Assembly: GCA_046295975.1 (NCBI GenBank)
Contig: JBKBMG010000017.1
Location: 1-64,000 of the forward strand
Direction of reading: 5' to 3'
DNA from: UBA2357 sp046295975
Lineage (GTDB): Bacteria; Pseudomonadota; Gammaproteobacteria; Burkholderiales; Rhodocyclaceae
DNA: 64,000 nt
The notes below the pieces were generated by a model that saw only the letters and a program-made list of their open reading frames with translations, was not told the DNA's origin and ran no database searches. The position numbers were made by a program, and so were the translations under genes. Positions 35,361 to 45,032 of the stretch are shown here, piece after piece (the stretch's first letter is position 1; every line of letters begins with the position of its first letter).

Positions 35361-38300
35361 GGTGGCCCTCCTCAGGCTGGAGGTGGGCGAGCAGCGGGTC
35401 CAGCAGCGTCGCCGCGACGGCCTCGAAGTGTTCGTCCAGCGGATCGGCGACACCCCGGAAGGCCAGGCGGATGGCCGGATCGTTGCATTCGGCGAAGGCC
35501 GGGTCGCGCCCACCCGACCATTTGGCCCTTGCCTTGCCCAGGTCGTGACCGTTGCGCGCCCATTCCCAGGCGCTCTTCGGGAAAAAGGGCAACGGCCGGC
35601 GCAGGCCCTCGCGGTACAGGCCGAGCAATGCGCGCAGGTGTTCGGGGGCATCGGCGCATGTCCGGAAGCGGAACACGCCGTCCCGTGCATGCCACTGGCT
35701 ATGTGCCGCCACACCGGCCGGCGCGGTGGCGCACAGCGCCAGATGGTGCAGCCAGGCGGACACATAGTCGCTGGCGCGGGCGTCGGCATAGCGCCAGCCC
35801 ACCCAGCCATGGCTGCGGAGATCGGCAGAACCGCTCGCCAGGACCCAGGACTCACCTGCCAGGTCGAAGGCCAGGGTTGCGCCGCTGGGCGCGCGCGGCG
35901 CTTCGGCGAGCGCCGGACGCAGGCCGTCGACGAACGCCCGCAGACTGACGAGTTCGTGCGCGAGCAGACGACGGCCGAGCGGCCCGGATGGGTACTCCCG
36001 ACCGGCCTCGGCGAGAGCGAGCACGGCTTCCTCCCCCGCCGGCCGCGCGCCGGCGTCCGACGACGGCAGGGCCATCAGGCGGGGCAGCAGGCGCTCGGCC
36101 AGCGCTTGTCGCCCCAGCCAGTCGGCGGTGAAGGGTTCGTCGTCGCGCAGCTCCTCGTCGCCATCGGGCAGGCTCACCCCCAGGCGATCGCGCAGCAGGT
36201 AGCGGGCCGGGTTGCGGAAATAGCGCACCAGGTCGGCAAGGGCCACACGCTGCCATTCGACCTCGGGCGGCGGCAGCGGCGCGGCGAAGAAGGGCCGCGC
36301 CGGGGGCTCGAAGCGGGCGGCGGCCGCGGTGGTGGCATCCTCGTCGCTGCCGGGGTCGCCATCCTCGCTTTGGCTGCCGACATGCCCTCCGCCCCACGCG
36401 GCGTCACCGAGGCTGGTGGCGCCGCGTGCCGCCAGCACGTCGGCGGCAGCCTGCAGGCGGGCGCGCAAGGCCTCGCAGTAGTCGCGGTTGTAGCTCGCCA
36501 GCCGCGGGTCGGCGCCCTCACCGGCCTCACCGGGCTCGGCGCGCGCGACAACGAAGTAACGCGGCGAGAAGCCCTGCAGCGGATGCTCGACCACCAGCCG
36601 GCGCCGCGCCTGCGCGAGTGCCGCGGGGTCGCGATGGTCGGCGCAGGTAAGCCGCGCGCAGTAGTCGAGCAATTCGTCGACCAGCACCGACGGCGGCTTC
36701 TCGCTGTTGTCGCGCACGCTCCGCCCGGTAAACGACAGGTGCAGCACCTCGCGCGCCGCCAGCAACAGGTCGAGGAAGAGATTGCGCTCATCCAGTGCAC
36801 GCTGGCGATCGCCGCGTGCGGGGCGGCGCACCATGAGATCGAACTCGGCGGGACGATCACTACCGGGAAAGGCGTCGTCGTCCAGGCCGACCGCGCAGAT
36901 CACCTTGTGCGGCAGATTGCGCAGGCTGCTGATGGCCGTGAAGGTCACCACGCCGGTGGCGACCCCGCCGCGCGCCGCCTCGTCCAGCACCGCGCGTACA
37001 CGCGTGTGAAGCAAGGCCAGCGGCAAGCGCAGCGGGTCGGCTGCCGCGTCGGCGCCCCCCCCTCCCGCGGACGCCGCTGCGGCGTCGGCGTGCAGGGCGG
37101 AGATTGCGCCGCGCACCGCACGCAGATCGTCGGCCCAGGTGAGCGAGGGCGCCACCAGTCGATCCAGCAGTTCGAACAGCCGCGCACGCCAGGCGTGGAT
37201 ATCGCCCTCTTCGGCGCAGGCGCGCTGCAGCACGCGCAGGCTGTCGACGTAGCGCCACAAACGCCCGAGCAAGGCGGCGGCGGCACCTTCCGGGTTGGCC
37301 GCGCCGATACGGCCGGCGAACACGCCGCCGCCTGCCTCACCCTCATCGCTGCCCTGGCCGACCTCCTCGGCCTCGCCGTCCCCCCAAGCATAGGCAAGGA
37401 ACAGCCGGTGCAGGCCATCGCCAAACGTATGCGCGTCGCTGTGCGGCAACCCCAGGCTGGCGCGATGCGCGCCATCCAGTCCCCAGCGCACACCGGCGCG
37501 TTCCAGCCAGTCGTGCACCCGGGCGAGATCCTCGCCGTCGAGGCCGAAGCGTTCCGCCACCGGATCGAGTTGCAGCAAGCCGAAGACCTCGCTGGCCGGC
37601 ATGCGCCCGCCGAGCAGCCCCAGGGCCTGGTCGAGCACCCGCGCCACCGGGTTGGCGCGGGTCTCGCCCAGGCCGCTGATGCGCCACGGGATGCGGCGCT
37701 CCGGCGGCGCGGCGCCGAAGACCGCCTCGATCAGCGGTGCGGCACGCTCGAGATCGGGGGTAACCACCAGCACCTCGTCGGCACGCGGCGCGCGCGAACC
37801 GGCAAACAGGCCCAGCAGGCGGTCGTGCAACACCTCGAGTTCGCGCGTCAGCGAGTGGCACAGGTGCACTTCGATGCTGCGGTCCGCAGGCGCCAGGGCG
37901 ACGCTGCCCGGCGGCGGATCCTCCAGTTCCAGGATCGCGTCCTGCACCGCGCCCAGCAGGCTCGCACGGCCACTCGCCACGAAGCGGCTGTCCTCCACCT
38001 CGGCCTCGGCCCCGTCCTCGAACAGCAAGTCGATGGCGGCCTGGGTCTGCCGCCCCCAGTTGGCCAGCAGGCGGTTGCCGACCTCGTGATAGAGGGCGCG
38101 CTGCTGGCCGATGAGCCACGACAGGCGGCGCTCCGGCACGATCTCGAACCAGTATTCGCGGCACGGGTTGAGCACGTACATGCGCACGTTCATCCAGCGC
38201 GACAGCTTGCGCAGGATGTCGAGGTACAGCGGCGGCAGGGCCGGCAGGCAGAACACCTGCACCTCCTCCGGCAGCCCTGGCGCGGCCTGCGGGCCGGCCT

Positions 38301-38880
38301 GCTCCACCGCGCGGAAGAAGGCCGCCATCGGATGTTCGGCGGCAATCCCCATTTCGGCCGTCAGCCGCCGCCACAGCGCCGCCTGCCAGGCCTCGTCCTC
38401 GCGTTCGGAATCGGCCAGCCCCGGCAGTCGGCGACCGGCCGACCATTCGGCCAGCCACTGCGGACGATAGGTGATGTAGTTGTCGAACAGTCGGGCGATG
38501 CGTTCGGCCAGTTCGAAGCGCATGACCGCATCGGCGCCGCCCAGGTAGGCCGCCAGCCGCGGCTGGGCCGCCCATGCGGCGGCGTCGCCCAGCAACGCGA
38601 ACACGCGCCAGGCCAGCCGCGCCGGCGAGAACGGCGACACCTCCGGCACCGCCACCACCCGCCCGATCTGGGTCCAGACCCACTGCGCCGGATAGGAAAA
38701 GGCGAGATCCGCCGCCACCCCTTCGCGGTCGGCCACCGCCAGTTCCACCGCGCGCCGCATGGCGCTGTTCGGCACGATCACCTCGCGCACGCCCAACGGC
38801 CCCGGGCGCAGCTCGGACAGGCGTTCGAGCATCGCGCCGAGCAGAACCTCCTGGCGGTTGGAAAAGGCGAGCGAGAGCAT
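35353..38880 (-). CDS. recC: Exodeoxyribonuclease V gamma subunit
   Basis: A 1175-residue subunit that holds the split DNA and scans for Chi. The start (MLSLAFSNRQEVLLGAMLERL), the early VPNSAMRRAVELAVADREG segment and the helicase-like but catalytically dead middle are typical of RecC. ATG at 38880 was chosen because conserved sequence begins there, although the frame stays open into the divergent gene. It is the first gene of the leftward recC-recB-recD operon, and its promoter must lie in 38881-39165. Chi recognition residues cannot be judged by eye. Confidence 0.95.
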   Translation of the reverse strand: MLSLAFSNRQEVLLGAMLERLSELRPGPLGVREVIVPNSAMRRAVELAVADREGVAADLAFSYPAQWVWTQIGRVVAVPEVSPFSPARLAWRVFALLGDAAAWAAQPRLAAYLGGADAVMRFELAERIARLFDNYITYRPQWLAEWSAGRRLPGLADSEREDEAWQAALWRRLTAEMGIAAEHPMAAFFRAVEQAGPQAAPGLPEEVQVFCLPALPPLYLDILRKLSRWMNVRMYVLNPCREYWFEIVPERRLSWLIGQQRALYHEVGNRLLANWGRQTQAAIDLLFEDGAEAEVEDSRFVASGRASLLGAVQDAILELEDPPPGSVALAPADRSIEVHLCHSLTRELEVLHDRLLGLFAGSRAPRADEVLVVTPDLERAAPLIEAVFGAAPPERRIPWRISGLGETRANPVARVLDQALGLLGGRMPASEVFGLLQLDPVAERFGLDGEDLARVHDWLERAGVRWGLDGAHRASLGLPHSDAHTFGDGLHRLFLAYAWGDGEAEEVGQGSDEGEAGGGVFAGRIGAANPEGAAAALLGRLWRYVDSLRVLQRACAEEGDIHAWRARLFELLDRLVAPSLTWADDLRAVRGAISALHADAAAASAGGGGADAAADPLRLPLALLHTRVRAVLDEAARGGVATGVVTFTAISSLRNLPHKVICAVGLDDDAFPGSDRPAEFDLMVRRPARGDRQRALDERNLFLDLLLAAREVLHLSFTGRSVRDNSEKPPSVLVDELLDYCARLTCADHRDPAALAQARRRLVVEHPLQGFSPRYFVVARAEPGEAGEGADPRLASYNRDYCEALRARLQAAADVLAARGATSLGDAAWGGGHVGSQSEDGDPGSDEDATTAAAARFEPPARPFFAAPLPPPEVEWQRVALADLVRYFRNPARYLLRDRLGVSLPDGDEELRDDEPFTADWLGRQALAERLLPRLMALPSSDAGARPAGEEAVLALAEAGREYPSGPLGRRLLAHELVSLRAFVDGLRPALAEAPRAPSGATLAFDLAGESWVLASGSADLRSHGWVGWRYADARASDYVSAWLHHLALCATAPAGVAAHSQWHARDGVFRFRTCADAPEHLRALLGLYREGLRRPLPFFPKSAWEWARNGHDLGKARAKWSGGRDPAFAECNDPAIRLAFRGVADPLDEHFEAVAATLLDPLLAHLQPEEGHHA

Positions 38881-39165
38881 GAATCGGCAAGCGGCGTCGG
38901 GTTGGCGGGCGGTCCGTGCAGTTGCACACAGTGGCGCGAAGCAGGCGGAAACCGGCCGCGGAACGCGAATCCAGCCTGCGCCCGCGTGGGTCCGCGGGCG
39001 ACCGCCCAGGGCGAACGGTACTCGATTGGCGGCGCAATAGCAGCCCCCGCGCGGCGGCGATCCGCGACATCCGCTGCCGGCCGGGCGGCGGAACCGCGCT
39101 ATCATCTCGCCGCTGCCGGCGCCGACCGGCGGCTTGCCGTCATCGTCCCGGGAGATCGAAGCCTC

Positions 39166-40575
39166 ATGCAAAAGCGCGAAAACACCCTGACCACCGACCA
39201 GAAGGCACTGGCCGTCAACCTCGACAAGTTCAAGTACGGCTCCATCGTCGAGATCGGCGCCGGACAGGAGGTGGCGCGAAGGTTCTTCCAGGTGGGCGCC
39301 GCCGCGGGGACGATCGCGAAGACCATGTCGGCCTACGACATGGCGGTGAGCGACGACATCTACGGCCCGGTGGACCGCTACGTCAGCCGCGCCCGGTTGA
39401 TGCAGATGCTGGCCAAGGAGTTCGACCAGGTGGTGAACCGCCTGTCGCAAGTACGCCCGCGCAACACCACCTTCTTCGCCTATGCCGCCACCGTGACCGC
39501 GCGCAGCTTCAAGCAGAAGAACGAATGTCACGGCTGGGTCGGCGTGCGCCTGCAACTGCACCCGGGGGCCGCGCCCAGCGACATCGTGATGCACGTGCGC
39601 ATGCTCGACAACGACAACGCACTGCAGTCCGAGGCGCTGGGCATTCTCGGGGTCAACCTGATCTACGGCGCGTTCTTCCACCACACCCATCCCGAATGGA
39701 TCGTGGAAGGCCTGGGCGATGGACTCGGCCCGGACCGCATCGAGGTGGATCTGATCCATTTCTCCGGCCCCTACTTCGAGGAGGTCGAGAACCGGCTGAT
39801 GAACCTGCACCTGATCCGCAGCTGGCTGACGCGGGCGGTGGTGTTCAACCCGCAGGGCGAGGTGGTGGTGCCCGGCGAACTGTTCTACCGCAAGCCGGTG
39901 ATGGTGATGCGCGGCAGCTTCAAGCCGGTTACCCACGTGAACGTCGACATGATGGCCGCCGGCCAGCGCCAGTTCTCGCAACTGGCCGCAGTGGAGGAAG
40001 ACCAGGTGGTGGCGCTCGCCGAGATCACCATGAACTCGCTGGTATCCGGCGACAACGTGGACAACGCCGACTTCCTCGCCCGCGTCGACCTGCTCGCCTC
40101 GCTCGGCTACACGGTGATGATCTCGGACTACGTGCGCTTCTTCCGCCTGCGCGCCTACCTGCGCCGTTACACCCAGAAGCCGATCGGCATCGTGCTGAGC
40201 GTGCGCGACTTCGCCGCGCTGTTCGACGAGAAATACTACGACGGTCTCGAAGGCGGCATGCTCGAGGCCTTCGGCAAGCTCTTCCCGGACAACACCCACG
40301 TGTATGTCTATCCCTCCCGCCCACGCGGCCAGACCGAGCTGGTGACGCTGGACAACGTCGAAGTACCCGGCCACCTGCGCCATCTGCTCGCCTACCTGGT
40401 CGAGAACGGCAAGCTGGTCGCCATCACCCAGTATGACGACACGCGCCTGCACATCGACGCCGCCGAGGTGCTCGCGGCCCTACGCCGCGGCCGTGGCGAA
40501 TGGGAAGGGGACGTGCCCGACGCGGTCGCCGCACGCATCGCAGAGCGGCGCCTGCTGGGTTTCGACAGCGAATAG
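39166..40575 (+). CDS. Conserved protein of unknown function (~470 residues)
   Basis: A 469-residue soluble protein with highly conserved-looking blocks: LTTDQKALAVNLDKFKYGSIVEIGAGQEVARRFF, AAGTIAKTMSAYDMAVSDDIYG, RYVSRARLMQML, and NTTFFAYAATVTARSF. I recognise the pattern as a conserved bacterial family whose database labels (TonB-dependent receptor, nucleotidyl-transferase) are inconsistent and not supported by anything visible here. There is no signal peptide, membrane helix, plug or barrel motif. It stands alone, divergent from recC; the role is unknown. Confidence 0.75.
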   Translation: MQKRENTLTTDQKALAVNLDKFKYGSIVEIGAGQEVARRFFQVGAAAGTIAKTMSAYDMAVSDDIYGPVDRYVSRARLMQMLAKEFDQVVNRLSQVRPRNTTFFAYAATVTARSFKQKNECHGWVGVRLQLHPGAAPSDIVMHVRMLDNDNALQSEALGILGVNLIYGAFFHHTHPEWIVEGLGDGLGPDRIEVDLIHFSGPYFEEVENRLMNLHLIRSWLTRAVVFNPQGEVVVPGELFYRKPVMVMRGSFKPVTHVNVDMMAAGQRQFSQLAAVEEDQVVALAEITMNSLVSGDNVDNADFLARVDLLASLGYTVMISDYVRFFRLRAYLRRYTQKPIGIVLSVRDFAALFDEKYYDGLEGGMLEAFGKLFPDNTHVYVYPSRPRGQTELVTLDNVEVPGHLRHLLAYLVENGKLVAITQYDDTRLHIDAAEVLAALRRGRGEWEGDVPDAVAARIAERRLLGFDSE

Positions 40576-40855
40576 ACGGACGGCGGGCAACAGGCCGTCT
40601 TCCCGCCGCCTCCGGCATTCCACCCTGCGACAGGTCGACGGGCAGCGCGCATGTGCGCGGGCGACGCAGACATGCCCGAAATCGACCCGACTTCGTCCAC
40701 AGCCTTGCCAGACCGGTGGCCGCGGGCGGATCATGAGCGCTTGAAGCCAGCCCAGCCATGACATCGCCTTCGCCGATGTCATGACACCGACCGCGCGGGG
40801 GTGACGCGCCCCATGCGCGGCCGCACAACGCCGACGAAGTCGGGGGAGACGCCGC

Positions 40856-42496
40856 GTGCTCACCCTGCTCACCCTGCTCAACCTGCTGTCTGCCATTGCC
40901 TTGCTGGTGTGGGGTACGCACATCGTGCGCACCGGCATCCTGCGGGTGTATGGCTCGCAGTTGCGCAGCGTGCTCAACCACAGCGTCAGCCGCCGGCCGC
41001 TGGCCTTCGCCGCCGGCATCGGCGTCACCGCGCTGGTCCAGAGCAGCAATGCCACCGCCCTGCTGGTCACCTCCTTCGCCGGCCAGGGCCTGATGGCCCT
41101 TACCCCGGCGCTCGCCATCATGCTCGGTGCCGACGTCGGCACCGCACTGATGGCACGGGTGCTGACACTGGACCTGCGCTGGCTGTCGCCGCTGCTGATC
41201 GTCGTCGGGGTGATCTTCTTCCTCTCGCGCAAGCAGACCCGCGCCGGCCAGCTCGGGCGGGTCGCCATCGGCCTGGGGCTGATGCTGCTGGCGCTGCAGT
41301 TGATCGTCGCGGCAGCCACGCCGATCACCCAGGCGCAGGGCATCAAGGTGATGTTCGCCTCGCTCACCGGCGACCTGCTGCTCGACGCCCTGGTCGGCGC
41401 GCTGTTCGCGCTGGTGTCCTACTCCAGCCTGGCGGCCGTGCTGCTCACCGCCACCCTCACCGGCGCCGGCCTGATCAGCCTGCCGGTGGCGATCGGCCTG
41501 GTGATCGGTGCCAACATCGGCAGCGGCGTGCTCGCCTTCCTCAACACCAGCCTGCAGTCGCCCGCCGGGCGCCGGGTTGCGCTCGGCAGCCTGCTGTACA
41601 AGGTCGTCGGCCTGGTGCTGATCATTCCGGTACTCGATCCGCTGGTGAGCTGGATGGATGATCTGGCATGGCGCCCGGCAGAACTGGTGATCGGCTTCCA
41701 CGTGCTCTACAACACCCTGCGTTGCGTGCTGATGCTGCCCACGGTGGGGCTGATGGGGCGCTTCTGCACGCGCCTGCTGCCCGACCGCCTGGAGCAGAAC
41801 GGCGTCGCCCGCCCCCGCCATCTCGACCCCACCGCCCTCGAAACCCCCAGCCTGGCGCTGGCCAACGCGGTGCGCGAGACGCTGCGCATCGGCGACCTGG
41901 TGGACACCATGCTGGCGCACCTGCTGGACGTCCTGCGCGGCACCCACAACACCGCCCTGGGCAAGGAGATCCGCCGTCTCGACGACGACGTCGACGCCCT
42001 CCACACCGCGGTCAAACTGTATCTGGCGCGGGTTCCCAAGGAGGCGCTGGACGAGAACGAGCACCGCCGCTGGGCCGAGATCCTGGAGCTGGCGGTTAAT
42101 CTCGAACACGCCGGCGACCTCATCGAACGCATGCTCGCCAGAGTGCAGGACGAGAAGACCTCGCGCCGCACCTCGTTCTCCGAAAGCGGCCTGGAAGAGC
42201 TCGCGACCCTGCACGCCCAGTTGCTGGCCAACCTGCGGCTGGGCCTGTCGGTATTCCTGTCGGGCGACCGCGAAAGCGCCCGCCAACTGCTGCGCGAGAA
42301 GCGGCGCTTCCGCGCCCAGGAGCGCCGTCTCGCCCACTCCCACGTCGGCCGTCTGAATCGCGAGGTGGTGCAGAGCATCGAAACCAGCGCGTTGCATCTG
42401 GAACTGATCGGCGACATGAAGCGGCTCAACTCGCTGTTCTGCAGCAGTGCCTATGCCGTGCTGGAAACCGCCGACATCGACGCACTGCAGGCCTAA
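40856..42496 (+). CDS. Na+/phosphate cotransporter with PhoU-like C-terminus
   Basis: A 546-residue protein. Residues ~1-310 contain two inverted PNaS/NptA repeats with the QSSNATALLVTSF signature (~62-74) and a weaker second copy around FALVSYSSLAAVLLTATLTG. Residues ~330-546 are a helical PhoU-like domain. It would import phosphate with sodium across the inner membrane, with PhoU-like control. The start is a GTG at 40856 with GGGGGAGA upstream. No other pho genes adjoin it. Confidence 0.9.
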   Translation: MLTLLTLLNLLSAIALLVWGTHIVRTGILRVYGSQLRSVLNHSVSRRPLAFAAGIGVTALVQSSNATALLVTSFAGQGLMALTPALAIMLGADVGTALMARVLTLDLRWLSPLLIVVGVIFFLSRKQTRAGQLGRVAIGLGLMLLALQLIVAAATPITQAQGIKVMFASLTGDLLLDALVGALFALVSYSSLAAVLLTATLTGAGLISLPVAIGLVIGANIGSGVLAFLNTSLQSPAGRRVALGSLLYKVVGLVLIIPVLDPLVSWMDDLAWRPAELVIGFHVLYNTLRCVLMLPTVGLMGRFCTRLLPDRLEQNGVARPRHLDPTALETPSLALANAVRETLRIGDLVDTMLAHLLDVLRGTHNTALGKEIRRLDDDVDALHTAVKLYLARVPKEALDENEHRRWAEILELAVNLEHAGDLIERMLARVQDEKTSRRTSFSESGLEELATLHAQLLANLRLGLSVFLSGDRESARQLLREKRRFRAQERRLAHSHVGRLNREVVQSIETSALHLELIGDMKRLNSLFCSSAYAVLETADIDALQA

Positions 42497-42592
42497 CCGC
42501 GCCGGCCGTGCGCGGCCCCTCCCCATCACCGGCCGCAGCCGTGTATGGTCGACGTCGTTCCGGCGACCTCGCCCACCACCTCAGCACGGACC

Positions 42593-44278
42593 ATGGCACA
42601 TACCTATCCCCAAGGCTGGCGCAACCTGCCCGCAAGCGGCGCACTGGCCCGCGAGCTCGAAACCCTGGCCGTCCTCGAGGCCGGCCTGCCGGACGACTGC
42701 GCGGTGTATCACGGCGTGCACTGGACGCGGGTGGACCGGCGTCACAACCTGTTCGGCGAAGTCGACTTCGTCGTCGTCGGGCCGCAGGGCAAGCTCTTGC
42801 TGATCGAACAGAAGGCGGGGTTTCTGGAGGAAACGACGGAGGGGCTGGTCAAGACCTACAGCAAGAGCCGGGTAAACGTCAGCGCCGATCTGGCGCGCAG
42901 CGCAGACCATCTGCGCGCGCGCCTGGGCGCCTTGCTGGACGGCCATCCACCGGCAGTCGACACCTTGCTGTACTGCCCGGACCACCGCCTGCGCCAGTCC
43001 GGCAGCGTCGGCATCGACCCGGAACGGGTGGTGGACGCCGAGCGCCGCCCGCATCTCGCCAACATCGCCGCCGCGCTGTTGCGCGACGACGCCCCGACGC
43101 TGGACTTCCCCGCCGCACAGAACAAGCGCCGCGAGCGCATCCACCGCTTCCTGGTCGACACCCTGGAACTGGTCCCCGAGGTCGGCGCCATCGTCGGCCA
43201 AGCCGAAGCGCTCTACACCCGGCTCGCTGGCGGCCTCGCCGAATGGGCGCGCAAGCTCGAGATGGAACCGTTCCGCCTGCGCGTCACCGGCACCGCCGGC
43301 AGCGGCAAGACCCAGCTCGCGATGGCGGTGTTCCGCGACGCCCTGGCCGCCGGGCGCCGCCCGCTGTACGTCTGCTACAACCGTCCGCTGGCCGATCACA
43401 TCGCGCTGATCGCCCCCGCCGGCGGCGAAGTGGCCACCTACCACCAGCTGTGCGACCGCATGCTGCGCCGCCATGGCGACGTGCCGGACTTCACCCGGGC
43501 GGGCGAATTCCGGCGCATGGAGCAGGCGTTTCTGGCGCTGGTGGTCGACGACGCCGAACGCTTCGACGATCTCATCATCGACGAAGGTCAGGACTTCCGC
43601 GAGCCCTGGCGCGACCGCCTGCTCGGCCTGCTGCGGCCGACTGGCCGCGCATGGTGGCTGGAGGATCCGATGCAAAACCTCTACGACCTGCCGGAAGTGG
43701 CGCTGCCCGGCTGGGTACGCATCCGCAGCGGGCGCAACTACCGCTCGCCGGTCGACATCGTCGCCCACCTCAACCACCACCTCGCCCTGCCCGAACCGGT
43801 CCAGGCCGGCAGCCCGTTGGCCGGTGCCGATGTGGAGATCGAGACCTGGCACGATCAGGACGGCCTGATGGAAAAGACCCTCAAGGCCATCACCCGCGGC
43901 ATCGGCCTGGGCTTTCGCCGCGACATGATCGCGCTGGTCACCTTCCGCGGCCGCGAACACTCCGCCTTCACGCCGCTACAACGCCTGGGACCCCACTCGC
44001 TGCGTGCGTTCACCGGCGAGTACGACCTGCTTGGCAACCCGATCTACTCCGAAGGGGACTTCCTCATCGACTCGGTGCATCGCTTCAAGGGTCAGGCCGC
44101 CCCCTGCGTGATCTTCACCGAGATCGACTTCGAAACGCTGGACACCCTCACCCTGCGCAAACTCTTCGTCGGCGCCACGCGTGCCAGCATGAAGCTGATC
44201 CTGGTGATGTCGGAACGGGCGCAGGTGCGCCTGGAGGCAGATGCGCGGAGACGCGCAGGAGACTGGACGCACGGCTGA
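42593..44278 (+). CDS. NERD-domain SF1 helicase/ATPase
   Basis: About 561 residues. The N-terminus (~15-140) resembles a NERD nuclease-related domain: LFGEVDFVVVGPQGKLLLIEQKAG carries the E-x-D...E-x-K arrangement of restriction-like nucleases. A UvrD/PcrA-like ATPase core follows with Walker A VTGTAGSGKTQLA (~238-250), motif II DDLIIDEGQDF, GRNYRSP (motif IV-like) and VHRFKGQAAP plus VGATRASMKL (motifs V/VI). An ATG 48 bases upstream (42545) is an alternative start. Family members act in DNA processing or repair; the exact role is unknown. Confidence 0.82.
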   Translation: MAHTYPQGWRNLPASGALARELETLAVLEAGLPDDCAVYHGVHWTRVDRRHNLFGEVDFVVVGPQGKLLLIEQKAGFLEETTEGLVKTYSKSRVNVSADLARSADHLRARLGALLDGHPPAVDTLLYCPDHRLRQSGSVGIDPERVVDAERRPHLANIAAALLRDDAPTLDFPAAQNKRRERIHRFLVDTLELVPEVGAIVGQAEALYTRLAGGLAEWARKLEMEPFRLRVTGTAGSGKTQLAMAVFRDALAAGRRPLYVCYNRPLADHIALIAPAGGEVATYHQLCDRMLRRHGDVPDFTRAGEFRRMEQAFLALVVDDAERFDDLIIDEGQDFREPWRDRLLGLLRPTGRAWWLEDPMQNLYDLPEVALPGWVRIRSGRNYRSPVDIVAHLNHHLALPEPVQAGSPLAGADVEIETWHDQDGLMEKTLKAITRGIGLGFRRDMIALVTFRGREHSAFTPLQRLGPHSLRAFTGEYDLLGNPIYSEGDFLIDSVHRFKGQAAPCVIFTEIDFETLDTLTLRKLFVGATRASMKLILVMSERAQVRLEADARRRAGDWTHG

Positions 44279-44375
44279 ACCGCAGGCCACCGGGATTGGA
44301 GGCCGACAACGATTCGCGTCGCATGGCCAGCATGGCGACGTCCAGGCGCAAACGCCCGGCCCATCGCGGGGGGTA

Positions 44376-44870
44376 TCAAGACCGCGAGAAGCGCCCCACC
44401 AGTTGCTGGAGTTTTTCGGCCTTGCGACGCTCGGCCTCGGCTTCACGGCGGGCGGCTTCGTCCTGCTTGTGCTGTTCGCGCTTGCGCCGTGCGGCCTCGG
44501 CGAAGCGCTCCTTCAGCGTCTGCGCGGCGTGGCTGCGATGCTCTTCGGTCACTTCGCCGCTTTCGTTGCCATCCAGGTCATAGCGGTGGGTGGCCTTTTC
44601 CAGCGACTTGAGATAGCGCGTGGAGGCGGTATGCAGACGCATGGCGTTGCGGACGACCTTGCGATCGACGTCGGGGTAGCGCTCGGCCACCGCCTTGTCG
44701 ATGCGCAGCGCAACCGGCTTGTACTCGCGGAAGGTGGGCGACGTCTCCTGCAGTTTCAGCAGCAGGCCGCGCGCGTCGAGCGCCGATTTGCGTTCGGTTT
44801 GCGGGGCCGCCGTAGTGTCCGGGGCGGCGTTCTCGGGCGTCGCGGGCGCCTCGGGGGATTCTTGAGTCAT
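44376..44870 (-). CDS. ProQ/FinO-family RNA chaperone
   Basis: A 164-residue RNA-binding protein. Residues ~30-115 form the FinO/ProQ domain (ALDARGLLLKLQETSPTFREYKPVALRIDKAV; VVRNAMRLHTASTRYLKSLEKATHRYDLDG). A long basic, charged helix follows (KERFAEAARRKREQHKQDEAARREAEAERRKAEKLQQL), typical of betaproteobacterial ProQ relatives. It would bind structured sRNAs and mRNA 3' ends. The ATG at 44870 was chosen over an open upstream frame because the conserved reading begins after it. Confidence 0.88.
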   Translation of the reverse strand: MTQESPEAPATPENAAPDTTAAPQTERKSALDARGLLLKLQETSPTFREYKPVALRIDKAVAERYPDVDRKVVRNAMRLHTASTRYLKSLEKATHRYDLDGNESGEVTEEHRSHAAQTLKERFAEAARRKREQHKQDEAARREAEAERRKAEKLQQLVGRFSRS

Positions 44871-45032
44871 GGCGTATCGGATGCGGACGAAATGAAGGCG
44901 AAACAAGGCCGCTCGCGCGGCAGGCGAATCATCGCACGAAACAGCGCGTGGGGCATGCCCGACCGGACCGCGAACGGGTAAGCCCGCTGGCGACGGCGCG
45001 ATTCGGGCACGGCTTGCCCACCGCTCCGGCCC

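Noticed and set aside
40424..42529. A 700-codon open leftward frame across the Na/Pi cotransporter gene
   Set aside because: It mirrors the codon structure of the transporter gene, is rich in His, Gln and Arg, and has no domain. Similar antisense frames over cydA, recBCD and ybiT were dropped for the same reason.
29429..44278. RecBCD plus NERD helicase as a phage-defence island
   Set aside because: recBCD is a housekeeping repair operon, and no toxin, sensor or methylase lies with the helicase. No defence signature is visible.
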